From NCBI GenBank assembly GCA_009701885.1, contig WLJH01000005.1:85195-149194 (forward strand): 64,000 nucleotides of DNA, written 5' to 3'. Origin of the DNA: Actinomycetota bacterium. GTDB lineage: Bacteria > Actinomycetota > Actinomycetes > Propionibacteriales > Nocardioidaceae. Both the position numbers and the translations under genes were made by a program. Under the pieces are notes generated by a model. It saw nothing but the letters and a program-made list of their open reading frames with translations. It was not told the DNA's origin and did no database searches. This document shows, piece after piece, positions 7,651 to 15,655 of the stretch (position 1 is its first letter; every line of letters begins with the position of its first letter).

Positions 7651-8790
7651 CTAAGGCGCTGACGCGTCCACCGTGGCCGACATGGCGAGAACGAGCGGCT
7701 CGAGGCGCAGCAGCTCGTCGCGAATCTCGCCGAGGGTGAGCGTCGGTGCGAGCTGCATCCGTGCCCCGAACAGGCACTCGCGATAGGCCCTGGTCGCGAC
7801 CGCCATCCCGAAACCCTTCCCGAGCCACTTCGGCCCGCCGGCTTCGACCATCGCCTTCCACGCAGCTCGGTCGACGGGATGTCGAGGGTTGGCCGGCGTG
7901 AGCTGCCAGGGCCAGTCGGGCAACGGATCACCGTTGGCGTCGAGGACGTGCTCGACGAAGACCCGGCGCAGCAGCCCCCAGTCGAAGTCCTCGGAGGTGT
8001 CGACATCGCTCAACCGCAGCGACACGACCGGTGCTGGTCCCTTCAGCCGGTCGCGGTAGCGGCGATCAGGGTCATGGCGCCACTCGTACGCGGTCATGCC
8101 TTCCTGCACCTCGACCTGCACCCGCAGGTTCGGCACGGCCGTGGCGGACCAGAAGCGCAGCACCCAGATGCCGCCGCCCGAGGACTGGATGAGGTCGCGC
8201 TCCAAGGTCATGCCATCCAGGTGATGCGAGAGCCAGGCGATCCTGGCCCGCAGCGCGAACTCAAAATCGGGCGGATCGTCCGGCACATCGTTCCAGACCG
8301 TGTCGGCATCGACGGCCGGGACGAGGGTGTCCAGCTGCCGCAGCCAGGCCGTCGCTGTGGCCGCTACCCAGGGATGCTCGCTGCACGAGTACGCCGCGAG
8401 CACCGCCTCCCACGAGAGCTCGTCCCACCCGGGAGTGGTGGTTGGGTTGACCGGCAGAGCGGCGAGATGAAGCACGTAGCGCCGCTCGGCGTCGGGGAAC
8501 ACCTTCGCGTAGCGCGCGAGCTGGTCCAGGCCCAGGTCGGAGAGCACCTTCGCCTCGATCGTGGCGACCTGTCGCTCGCCCACCGCCAGCAGAAGGTCGA
8601 GCCGGTCGGATTTCCGCCCTGTCCCACCCGGTACGGCGACCTCGCGCCGGACGTCCTCGGGTGCGACCCCGATCAGCTGCTCCATGGGATCGGGGTCGGT
8701 TTTGATCAGCGAGGCGAGGAGGTCGCTCCACCGGTTCTCGCTCCAGCCAGGGATGACGTAGCTCAGGTCCGGCTGACGAAGCCCGCTCAC
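7651..8790 (-). CDS. Predicted PD-(D/E)XK nuclease-like protein inside the type I operon
   Basis: A 379-residue protein placed between hsdS and hsdR. Residues around 70-105 read SDRLDLLLAVGERQVATIEAK, an Asp followed about 15 residues later by E-A-K, the arrangement of PD-(D/E)XK nucleases. The rest, with many Trp and Arg residues and an ASPFWVLRFW-like central part (IWVLRFWSATAVPNLRVQVE), is not one I recognise. GTG at 8790 overlaps the hsdS stop (GTGA), so translation is coupled to the specificity subunit, and hsdR starts about 10 bases after its end. The coupling suggests it works with the type I system, perhaps as an accessory nuclease or control protein. No Walker A or methylase motif is visible. 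Family assignment is moderate; role is inference. Confidence 0.7.
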   Translation of the reverse strand: MSGLRQPDLSYVIPGWSENRWSDLLASLIKTDPDPMEQLIGVAPEDVRREVAVPGGTGRKSDRLDLLLAVGERQVATIEAKVLSDLGLDQLARYAKVFPDAERRYVLHLAALPVNPTTTPGWDELSWEAVLAAYSCSEHPWVAATATAWLRQLDTLVPAVDADTVWNDVPDDPPDFEFALRARIAWLSHHLDGMTLERDLIQSSGGGIWVLRFWSATAVPNLRVQVEVQEGMTAYEWRHDPDRRYRDRLKGPAPVVSLRLSDVDTSEDFDWGLLRRVFVEHVLDANGDPLPDWPWQLTPANPRHPVDRAAWKAMVEAGGPKWLGKGFGMAVATRAYRECLFGARMQLAPTLTLGEIRDELLRLEPLVLAMSATVDASAP

Positions 8791-10001
8791 GCCGACACCC
8801 GGACGCCGCACTGCCCCGTCACCGCAGCAGTGATCAGCGCCGCCCTGCGCTCCTTCGACAGCTCGATGAACCGCTCGGTCTTGGCAATCAGGGCATCGAT
8901 CTTCGCGGTCTTCTCGTGGACGAACGCGGCGATTCTCTGTTGCTCCTCCACTGAATCTGGGGCCGCCACCCGGATGCCCATGAGAGCTCTTGCGGTGAGC
9001 TTCGGCTGTGCCGAACCCGAAACCAAGGGCGCCACGTCGATCGCCTCCAGCCGGTTCGCCCAGTAAGCGACAGGACCGGCCAGAGGTCGCAAGACGTGGG
9101 CGTGGTTGTTCACCCAGTACTTGCCAGTCGCGGCAAAGGCAATCGGCGTGGACCGCATGAGCAAGTTGGCGCCGTCCTCCGACACGAGTACCAAGTCCTC
9201 GTCGAAGATGTAGTCGTCGACGTGGTCGATCACTCCCGAAGCGCCGAAGTACTCGTATGGGCCTCGGCGGTCGTCACGCTCTTCCGAACTCAGAGGAACT
9301 CGTCGTCCATCCAGGCTTAAGAACCAACGACGGATCGCCTTGATCGTCCAGTGCGTCGGCACCATGCCTAACGTCGGATCCCCGCTGTCACGAAGCTTTG
9401 CAGATGGGTCGATCCCGACGGTGACCGCTCGCGTGATGAGTGACTTCCTTCGCTCCCGAAGGGTCGCGACCAGTTGCTCCTGCTTGGCGATGAGTGTGTC
9501 GATCTGGGCGGTCTCGCGGTCGAGGTAGTCGGCAATGGCGCGTTGTTCGTCGGGAGGTGGAAGGACCACGGGGACGCGGGCGAAGGTACTCCAGTTTCGG
9601 AAGTCGACGCTGCGCTCGCGCACACTCGGTGCCTGAGTAGTGAGAAAGCCAGAGGTGCCGAGATGGCGAAGCAGGTGGGCGAAGAACTCCGGGTGACAGC
9701 CGTCGATCGCCTCGCACACGTGATACACGGGGGACCCGTTTCCGTGGCTGTCCGACACTCCGACGGCTCCGGCGAAGCCATCGAGAGCATGGAAGACCAG
9801 GTCTCCTGGCCTCACCTCTTGGTAGCCGTTCTCGGTGTCGGAGAACGTGTAGCCGTCCTCTCGACGGTTCGAGCGCAGCGTGACAGTGCCGTCCCTGTAC
9901 GCCGTGATGACGCCAAGGTCCGCCTGTGCGGGCCGATCGAGCCGCCGCAGAACCCGCCGAATCGTCGTCTCTCGCCAACCGGCTGGTCGCGATGGACTCA
10001 C
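8787..10001 (-). CDS. hsdS: Type I restriction-modification specificity subunit S
   Basis: HsdS recognises the bipartite DNA target for HsdM and HsdR. The 404-residue protein has two target-recognition domains, each followed by a conserved helical spacer: PPPDEQRAIADYLDRETAQI with KQEQLVATLRERRKSLITRAVT (about residues 148-195), and VEEQQRIAAFVHEKTAKI with TERFIELSKERRAALITAAVTG (about 345-395). The second domain opens with the typical GMVPTHWTIKAIRRW. Two full domains mean a complete, not half, S subunit. GTG at 10001 overlaps the hsdM stop and the 3' end overlaps the next gene. Its first domain and the 9.0-9.7 kb part in general are less GC-rich, which is common for exchanged recognition domains. 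Confidence 0.95.
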   Translation of the reverse strand: MSPSRPAGWRETTIRRVLRRLDRPAQADLGVITAYRDGTVTLRSNRREDGYTFSDTENGYQEVRPGDLVFHALDGFAGAVGVSDSHGNGSPVYHVCEAIDGCHPEFFAHLLRHLGTSGFLTTQAPSVRERSVDFRNWSTFARVPVVLPPPDEQRAIADYLDRETAQIDTLIAKQEQLVATLRERRKSLITRAVTVGIDPSAKLRDSGDPTLGMVPTHWTIKAIRRWFLSLDGRRVPLSSEERDDRRGPYEYFGASGVIDHVDDYIFDEDLVLVSEDGANLLMRSTPIAFAATGKYWVNNHAHVLRPLAGPVAYWANRLEAIDVAPLVSGSAQPKLTARALMGIRVAAPDSVEEQQRIAAFVHEKTAKIDALIAKTERFIELSKERRAALITAAVTGQCGVRVSA

Positions 10002-11755
10002 TTTTCGACCTCGTGCAGCAGCTCCAGGATCTCAGAGACAAGTTGGTTGAGGTCGGCGTCGATCTCCTCGAGCGGCCGTGGCGCGACGTACTTGTAGAAG
10101 TGACGCGTGAAGGGGATCTCGTAGCCGACCTTCGTCCTCTTCTCATCAACCCAGGCGTCGGGGACGTGCGGGAGCACCTCGGCCTCGAGGTACGCCTTGA
10201 TCGTGGCGTCGCGGCCAGCGTCGCCGACGTCGTTGCCCGCGTAGGTGAACGGGACGTTCTCGGTGTCGCGGCGTTTCGGGTCGGGCTTCGGGTTGCCTTT
10301 GCGGTCGCGGACGACCTCACCCTGCTCGTCAAGGAGTGGCCGTTCGAGGGTGATGGTCCAGTAGCCGAAGGTGTCGGTGGGGAAGATCTTGGAGTGCTCG
10401 GTCTCGTCGTAGGCGGCGTAGAGCTTGACGATCTGTTCCCGATCGGCGGCCGTGATCTCGCGGGACTTGTTGCCGAGGTTCTTCCGCATCTTGGAGTAGA
10501 ACCCGGTGCCGTCGATGAGCTGGACCCTGCCGATCCGCTCGGCGGGCTTGGCGTTGTCGAGGATCCAGACGTAGGTGGCGATCCCGGTGTTGTAGAACAT
10601 GTTGGTCGGCAGGGCGACGATCGCGTCGACCAAGTCGTTCTCCAGCAACCAGCGGCGGATCTGCGACGGGCCGGACTCGGCGGCGCCGGTGAACAGCGGA
10701 GAGCCGTTGAGGACGATGCCGGCGCGGCCGCCGCCGTCGTGGACGGGCCGCATCTTGGTGGCGAGGTGCTGGAGGAAGAGCATCTGGCCGTCGCTGATCG
10801 AGGGGAGTCCGCCAGGAAAGCGCGACCGTTCGCCGGCCCGGGCGACCTCGTCCTTAACCGCCTTCTCGGACGCCTTCCAGTCCACGCCGTAGGGCGGGTT
10901 GGACAGGCAATAGTCGAAGGTGGTGCCGGCGAACTTGTCCTCGGCGAGGGTGTCGCCGAGCTGGATGTTGGAGGCGTCCTGGCCCTTGGCGATCATGTCG
11001 GACTTGCAGATCGCGTAGGACTGGTCGTTGATCTCCTGGCCGTAGAGACGCAGTCGAGCGTCGGGGTTCAGGCCGGGGTGTTCGGGAGTACCTACCAGAT
11101 GCTCCTCGGCGACCGAGAGCATCCCGCCAGTGCCCGCTGTCGGGTCGTAGACCGTGCGGACCGCCCCCTTCTCGACCAGCGCCTGGTCGTCGCCCGCGAA
11201 CAGCAGATCCACCATCAGCCGGATCGCGTCGCGTGGTGTGAAGTGCTCACCGGCGGTCTCGTTGGAGGCCTCAGCGAACTTGCGGATCAACTCCTCGAAG
11301 AGGTCGCCCATCTCCGCGTTGCTGACGGAGCTCGGATGCAGGTCGACCTCAGCGAACTTCTGGACGACGATGAGCAGCCGGTTCTTCTCCGACAGGGTGG
11401 CGATCTGGTGGTCGAACCGGAACCGCTCGAAGACGTCGATGTTCTTGGAGAATCCCGCGATGTAGTCCGTCAGGTTCGCGGCCAGGCCGTCGGGGTCGCC
11501 CACGAGTCGGGCGAAGTCCCATGGGCTGGTGTTGTAGAAGCCCAGGCCAGTGGTGCGCTTGATCTTGACGTCGCGCAGTTCCTCACGCGACTCGGCTTCG
11601 GCGATCTGGCGGACCTGGTCGCGGGTCGGCTCAAGGACGCAGTCCAGTCGCCGCAGGATCGTCATCGGCAGGATCACGTCGCCGTACTGATGGGGCTTGT
11701 AGACGCCGCGAAGCTGGTCGGCGATCGACCAGACGAAGTTGCCGAGGGTGCTCAC
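9998..11755 (-). CDS. hsdM: Type I restriction-modification N6-adenine methyltransferase subunit M
   Basis: HsdM transfers methyl from S-adenosylmethionine to adenine N6 in the host target site and is required for restriction. The 585-residue protein has the N-terminal helical domain (LGNFVWSIADQLRGVYK), SAM-binding motif I DPTAGTGGML (about residue 203), catalytic motif IV SNPPYG (about 286; the NPPY form of N6-adenine enzymes) and a normal C-terminus. The GTG start at 11755 has AGGAGA five to six bases upstream. It heads the operon and overlaps hsdS by four bases. All expected motifs are intact, so the system is likely active. Confidence 0.96.
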   Translation of the reverse strand: MSTLGNFVWSIADQLRGVYKPHQYGDVILPMTILRRLDCVLEPTRDQVRQIAEAESREELRDVKIKRTTGLGFYNTSPWDFARLVGDPDGLAANLTDYIAGFSKNIDVFERFRFDHQIATLSEKNRLLIVVQKFAEVDLHPSSVSNAEMGDLFEELIRKFAEASNETAGEHFTPRDAIRLMVDLLFAGDDQALVEKGAVRTVYDPTAGTGGMLSVAEEHLVGTPEHPGLNPDARLRLYGQEINDQSYAICKSDMIAKGQDASNIQLGDTLAEDKFAGTTFDYCLSNPPYGVDWKASEKAVKDEVARAGERSRFPGGLPSISDGQMLFLQHLATKMRPVHDGGGRAGIVLNGSPLFTGAAESGPSQIRRWLLENDLVDAIVALPTNMFYNTGIATYVWILDNAKPAERIGRVQLIDGTGFYSKMRKNLGNKSREITAADREQIVKLYAAYDETEHSKIFPTDTFGYWTITLERPLLDEQGEVVRDRKGNPKPDPKRRDTENVPFTYAGNDVGDAGRDATIKAYLEAEVLPHVPDAWVDEKRTKVGYEIPFTRHFYKYVAPRPLEEIDADLNQLVSEILELLHEVEK

Positions 11756-11812
11756 GAATCTCCTGTGGTGGTCGACGGGCCCCTCTCATTCGGCGGTGCC
11801 GCGTTCGTCGTG

Positions 11813-11852
11813 AGATTACGCGGCCGGTCCGGCACTTCGCTGTCGGACCGGC
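11813..11852 (-). promoter_or_regulatory. Candidate hsdM promoter with hairpin
   Basis: On the minus strand, TAATCT (11818-11813) is a good -10 about 60 bases upstream of hsdM. Just behind it a 9-bp inverted repeat (GCCGGTCCG/CGGACCGGC, 11823-11852) covers the -35 area. It could be an operator for expression control of the restriction system or the terminator of the preceding small gene. No activator or C-protein gene is recognisable other than the zinc-finger protein next door. Confidence 0.35.
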
Positions 11853-11875
11853 GAAGGGCGACGGGGGCAATGTCG

Positions 11876-12244
11876 TCAGGAGTCGGCTGGCCGGACAGGG
11901 TCTCTGGTCCGCCTGGTCGACTCGGGGTAGGAGCTCAGGAGCCATTGCACGCGGGAGAGCGCTGCGCGGAGGGCGCGCACTTCGCGGTAGGTCACTGCGG
12001 ATTCATACAACCGTCCCTTGAGTTGGTCGACCTGGTGCTCAAGGCGCCCGGCGGCACTGATCGCGCGCTTCCGGCATGCGGCGGAGCAGAAGAGTTGGGG
12101 CCTCCCACGCTGGCCCGACCAGTGGATGCGAGCGGGGCAGTCAGGGTTGTCGCAAGCTCGGCCAGCGGCCATCTCCACCTCGGCGTGCACATTTGTAACT
12201 CCGTCTGCCACGGGCGACTCCATTCTGGCTTGGGTGCTCTGCAT
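11876..12244 (-). CDS. Small zinc-finger protein of unknown function
   Basis: A 122-residue protein. Residues about 30-60 hold CDNPDCPARIHWSGQRGRPQ followed by LFCSAACRKRA, a Cys4 treble-clef-like zinc site seen in small actinobacterial proteins near mobile elements, then a predicted coiled coil (GRLEHQVDQLKGRLYESAVTYREV) rich in Arg. The ATG at 12244 has AGGGGA nine bases upstream; an in-frame ATG at 12223 is an alternative. It lies upstream of hsdM on the same strand, separated by 120 bases with a hairpin. A DNA-binding or recombination-linked role is possible but not shown. Confidence 0.55.
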   Translation of the reverse strand: MQSTQARMESPVADGVTNVHAEVEMAAGRACDNPDCPARIHWSGQRGRPQLFCSAACRKRAISAAGRLEHQVDQLKGRLYESAVTYREVRALRAALSRVQWLLSSYPESTRRTRDPVRPADS

Positions 12245-12709
12245 GGTTTGGTCCCCTGCGTCGGCGGCGCCAGACGGCTAGGACGAGCGCGACCGGGCGG
12301 TAATTGTGCACCCCAGGCGCACATTTGGCGGCCAAGGAACAGAAATAATAGAACTCATAGAGCCTGACGCATGCCGGTAAATGGGCGGTCGATCCCTTGC
12401 CGCAATGCCATTGGCGGGCCTACTCTCAAGCGAGTCGACAGAGGTGAGAAGCGCCCTCCCCAGAGATGGGATGGGGCCCACCCGCAGCAACGGGCACGCC
12501 CCTGAACGACTCCCGATGGACGCTTGAAAGCGAGGGAATCGCCTTGCGTGATTCTAGTGGCGGCGACTGGCGATGGTCAGCCCCCAGGCCAACCGGTACG
12601 GCGTGGACCTTCCGGACCGCGGGAAACGCCGGAGTGTTGAGCTGGGACGGCGGCGCGCCGGATCCCCGGTTGCTCCTCCCAGTGCGGAGACCTCGCTCGG
12701 GTGCCTTGA

Positions 12710-12934
12710 GCCGACACATCCCGGTTCGGGCATTCAGCACGACCACCGGCGCCCACATCGCTCTGGGTGGCCGGCAGCCTGTTCACTCGGTACATCGGCT
12801 TGGACACGACCGAGGCGAAGCGTTGGGTGCCGCAGGTGGAGGACGGCATCCTCACGCTCGATCTCAAGGTCGAGGGCCAGCCGGTCTCGAGCAATCGGCG
12901 CGGGACGGGCGAATCGGCACGGGAGACCGAATGA
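12710..12934 (+). pseudogene. Possible 3' fragment of a lost gene
   Basis: After a stop at 12707-12709 this frame is open to TGA at 12934. From GTG at 12767 it reads VAGSLFTRYIGLDTTEAKRW and continues with VPQVEDGILTLDLKVEGQPV, ending in ESARETE. The composition and third-base GC bias are protein-like, whereas the upstream part is not, and no ribosome-binding site precedes the GTG. I read it as the tail of a truncated or frameshifted gene. The family is unknown to me. Confidence 0.3.
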
Positions 12935-13188
12935 GTCCGGGCGAAGCAGAAAAAAGAAACGGCCCCCGCGATCTGCCGACATGGCCACTAGCAGGAGGTC
13001 TGCATTCAGGTACCTCGTGAGGTCCACCCCAACCTGAGGTGCCTTCCTGACGCCAGCCCAGGTTTCGGACCCGGTAGTGGTGGTTGCGTCCTGCCGCACG
13101 ATCTGGAGGAGCTCGCACAGCGTGAGCTTCGTGATCATTACCAGGATTCCGTCCGTCGTGGCTGGCTGCTGATCGCGGCTTGACCGAT

Positions 13189-13228
13189 GTCGCATCGCCC
13201 GGCCGCACACCTCGTCGGGCGATGCGAC
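13189..13228. repeat. 12-bp perfect inverted repeat
   Basis: GTCGCATCGCCC (13189-13200) and GGGCGATGCGAC (13217-13228) form a perfect stem with a 16-base loop, about 120 bases upstream of the DUF6338 cassette. It may be a terminator for decayed upstream genes or a binding site for a dimeric regulator. Confidence 0.5.
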
Positions 13229-13347
13229 GCGCAGGATGCGAAGTGCCCCATCGTCAAGACGGTCGTCGACAGACATCGTGAGCCCGTCTGCTCGGCGAAG
13301 AGCCGCGGAGGGCTCGCCGCGCTAGACATCACTGGGAGGATGAGGCC

Positions 13348-13536
13348 ATGTCAGAGAACAAAGAGACGCCGCAGCCGACGGCGCCCGAGCCGGTCATCGA
13401 GCACAGCGAGAAGAGTCTGACCGGGTCAGCCGCTGTCGTGGGCCTGGTGCCCTCGGATCAGTTCGACCGGCCGATGATGAACCTCGACGGTCCGCCGCCG
13501 CCGAGCTCCACGGCGACGGACTCGGCCGACGAGTAG
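13348..13536 (+). CDS. Small acidic, proline-rich protein
   Basis: A 62-residue protein beginning MSENKETPQPTAPEPVIEHS, rich in Glu, Pro, Ser and Asp, without a membrane segment or known motif; probably largely disordered. GGGAGG lies 10-15 bases before the ATG. The next gene starts directly after its stop, so the two are probably translated together. It may be a small partner of the membrane protein or the hydrolase. No family is recognised. Confidence 0.55.
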   Translation: MSENKETPQPTAPEPVIEHSEKSLTGSAAVVGLVPSDQFDRPMMNLDGPPPPSSTATDSADE

Positions 13537-14205
13537 GTGCCCGCAGCAAGCTCGTTCGCGGCGCTCGTTCTCGTCGCGTTGGTTCCTGGCTACCTCTATC
13601 TCCGGCTCACGGAGAGTGCTCGTCGCCCGCGCCACCACAGCGAGTTCAGTGAATTCCTAGAGGTGTTGGCGGTCGGTCTCGCGACAACGGGCACCGCTCT
13701 GGGAGGCGTGATCCTGATCTGCCCGGCCTTCGTCGCGGAGACCCTGAGGCACACCTCCCTCCACGAGCCCGCCTACCTTCGCCGCTCGGTTGGCCTGCTC
13801 GCGCTCGTTGGAGTGCTGGCACTCCTGCTCGCGTGGGCGGGAGCTGCTCTCACCAATCGCCTGCGGGGGGACTCGTTTGCGCCGAACGTGTGGCATGCCA
13901 CGCTGGGTCAGCGGCGGAAGGGGCATCTGCCCTACGTGATCGTCGAGCTTGAGGACGACAGGCGTGTGGAGGGCGTTCTCCACGCCTACACGACGATCGA
14001 CGGCGACCATCCTCGCGACATAGCGGTGATGAATCCGAAGGTCACCGCCGGCGGCGAGGCATGGGAGCCCGGCGCGGATTTCGTCATCATCAACGCCGAC
14101 CGGATCCGGAAGATCTGGATGAGCCTGGCGCCAGATCCCGGCGCCCCTACTCGACGGCCATCAGCCGCCGTCGCGCCGTCCTCGGCTGCGGCGGAGAGAG
14201 CATGA
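13537..14205 (+). CDS. DUF6338-like membrane protein
   Basis: A 222-residue protein with three membrane segments near residues 4-22 (SSFAALVLVALVPGYLYLRL), 43-70 (VLAVGLATTGTALGGVILIC) and 86-108 (VGLLALVGVLALLLAWAGAA), then a soluble domain with GHLPYVIVELEDDRRVEGVL and HAYTTIDGDHPRDIAVMNPK, which resembles the cytoplasmic strand-rich part of DUF6338 proteins, and an Ala/Pro tail. GTG immediately follows the previous stop, implying coupling. DUF6338 proteins are uncharacterised and often sit in actinobacterial defence-rich loci. The family call is from memory of its layout and is moderate. Confidence 0.65.
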   Translation: MPAASSFAALVLVALVPGYLYLRLTESARRPRHHSEFSEFLEVLAVGLATTGTALGGVILICPAFVAETLRHTSLHEPAYLRRSVGLLALVGVLALLLAWAGAALTNRLRGDSFAPNVWHATLGQRRKGHLPYVIVELEDDRRVEGVLHAYTTIDGDHPRDIAVMNPKVTAGGEAWEPGADFVIINADRIRKIWMSLAPDPGAPTRRPSAAVAPSSAAAERA

Positions 14206-14273
14206 CCTCGGTGATCTCGTTCGCGATGATCGTCGGGGGCACCATGAGTCCGAGGCGAAGGGTGGACGTGTGA
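14202..14273 (+). CDS. Possible 23-codon bridging mini-ORF
   Basis: An ATG at 14202 overlaps the DUF6338 stop (ATGA) and the frame ends at TGA 14271-14273, overlapping the GTG start of the hydrolase gene. It encodes MTSVISFAMIVGGTMSPRR and three more residues. It may be a true microprotein, a device that passes ribosomes to the next start, or a leftover of the original hydrolase N-terminus in another frame. Weak support. Confidence 0.25.
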   Translation: MTSVISFAMIVGGTMSPRRRVDV

Positions 14274-15655
14274 CCACACTCGTGTGCGTGGGCGACACCG
14301 CGCCTGCGCGCCAAGGCAAGGGCGTCGGCGAGTCCCACCTGTGGAGCAGCGTCGCGCGGACGTCGTGCTGCTGTCACTGGGGACGTGCTTGGGCCGTGCC
14401 TCGCCGCGTCGTGGTCGATCTCGGATATGCGGGAGGCGGCGCACCGAAGCTCGCCGCCGAGTTCGACCCCCACGTACTCGTTCTGACCCACTCGGATCGC
14501 GACCACATCGGCGGTATCGACCGGTTCTTCAGCACCAGCCTCCACAGCCTCGAGCAGCTGTGGGTGCCGCAGGAGTGGGGGCTGCTGGTCGAAGCCGCCG
14601 AAGCCTTGACCGCCCGCTCGGGACCTGTCGATGGCCCCCTGATCACCGTTGAGCAGATCAGGACCATGGGCCGCGCTGCCGAGCATGGCGACACCTGGCC
14701 AGATTCGGTAGCCGTAACGGTGCGCGACATCGACGAGCCGGATCGGCGATCACCGGAGCAGGAGCACATCGGGGAGCATCAACGGAGCGCGAGCGTGCTC
14801 CGGCTCGATCAGCGATCCGACGCCCTGATCGAGGCCATCACAGCAGTGATCGAGCAGGAGCGCGACAAGAACGTCGACTGGCCACCGGTGCCCTCGCCCG
14901 AAGAAGCAGAGGAAGTCGCCGTCGACACCGTCCGCAAGAGTTCCCGGATCGCGCTCGCCATCTCGGCTGCGCGAGCACGCGGCGTACGGGTTCGCTATTT
15001 CTCGACCGACCACGTGTCCGAAGAGGTCCAGCCGTGGCTGACAAGTGGTGATCGGGGCACGGCGACGATCGTGAACGCCGTCGAGGTCATCGTTCGACGC
15101 TGTCGCGTCGAGGAGCCCGCGACCTCGTTCTACCTATTGGCAAGGCTCACGGCCCAGAACCGCCGTGCGCTCATGCCCTTCTTGTGGGCCAGCGGCTCAC
15201 CAGACTGCTGTCGCGAGCTGGCTTGGCTACATCGCGAATGGCCGGACTACTGGTTGAACACCGAGTGGGAACCGGATGCCTGCAAGCCGTGGGGCGCGCT
15301 GATCTGCAGCGACAGCTCGGCAGAGTCGGCCCGCGGGCAAGGAGGTCTCGCGGGCACCCTCATTCCGTGGGAGCACCTGTCCGTCATGACTGCACCCCAC
15401 CACGGATCCGTCGATGCGGCACACGCCGGGATCTGGGAACAACGCCGACAGCATGCCGCCCTGATGGGACGCGAGATCCCGGTGGTCCTGGCCGGAGGAA
15501 CACACCGGCACCCGGTCACCGAGGAATTCACCAACCTGGACCGACAGTTGCGGGCCTGCACTCGATGCCGGCACGGGAGCGACAGGGTGTCGAGAACCGT
15601 CACGGTCGGCGTCACCGGCGCCGAGGCCGCGATCACGCCCCACCGCAGACACTGA
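14270..15655 (+). CDS. ComEC-type metallo-beta-lactamase-fold hydrolase
   Basis: The MBL fold carries one or two metal ions and cleaves phosphodiesters or other esters. Here VVVDLGYAGGGAPKL, then LTHSDRDHIGGIDRFF (metal motif HxDxDH, about residues 73-80) and MTAPHHGSVDAA (about 375-386; the HHGS motif of ComEC/Rec2 MBL domains) mark the active site. The total is 461 residues with a helical insertion in the middle. There is no signal peptide or membrane segment, so it acts in the cytosol. The first ~45 residues, with several Cys and Trp (SCCCHWGRAW), are unlike the family and may reflect a frameshift or wrong start. GTG at 14270 is the only start before VVDLG with a purine-rich sequence upstream. 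It is the third gene of a cassette with the small acidic protein and the DUF6338 protein. Confidence 0.75.
   Translation: MTTLVCVGDTAPARQGKGVGESHLWSSVARTSCCCHWGRAWAVPRRVVVDLGYAGGGAPKLAAEFDPHVLVLTHSDRDHIGGIDRFFSTSLHSLEQLWVPQEWGLLVEAAEALTARSGPVDGPLITVEQIRTMGRAAEHGDTWPDSVAVTVRDIDEPDRRSPEQEHIGEHQRSASVLRLDQRSDALIEAITAVIEQERDKNVDWPPVPSPEEAEEVAVDTVRKSSRIALAISAARARGVRVRYFSTDHVSEEVQPWLTSGDRGTATIVNAVEVIVRRCRVEEPATSFYLLARLTAQNRRALMPFLWASGSPDCCRELAWLHREWPDYWLNTEWEPDACKPWGALICSDSSAESARGQGGLAGTLIPWEHLSVMTAPHHGSVDAAHAGIWEQRRQHAALMGREIPVVLAGGTHRHPVTEEFTNLDRQLRACTRCRHGSDRVSRTVTVGVTGAEAAITPHRRH

Larger units (their letters stand above)
12245..13347. other. 1.1 kb stretch without a convincing gene
   Basis: Frames longer than 100 codons exist here on both strands, but they have unbiased codon use, no conserved motif and no ribosome-binding site. 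The stretch includes an AT-rich piece (about 12335-12400), one frame with protein-like composition (12710-12934) and a 12-bp hairpin (13189-13228). It looks like decayed coding DNA between two defence cassettes. A minus-strand frame starting near 13139 (MITKLTLCELLQIVRQD) is the only other piece with mildly protein-like character. Confidence 0.6.

Noticed and set aside
9926..12367. 813-codon plus-strand open frame opposite hsdM and hsdS
   Set aside because: It is the antisense of verified methyltransferase and specificity genes; its product is a V/L/D/G-rich string without motifs, as expected from GC-rich mirror frames.
12466..13037. Two overlapping plus-strand frames of 184 and 154 codons
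   Set aside because: Composition is Arg/Gly/Ser noise, codon bias at third positions is absent and neither has a ribosome-binding site.
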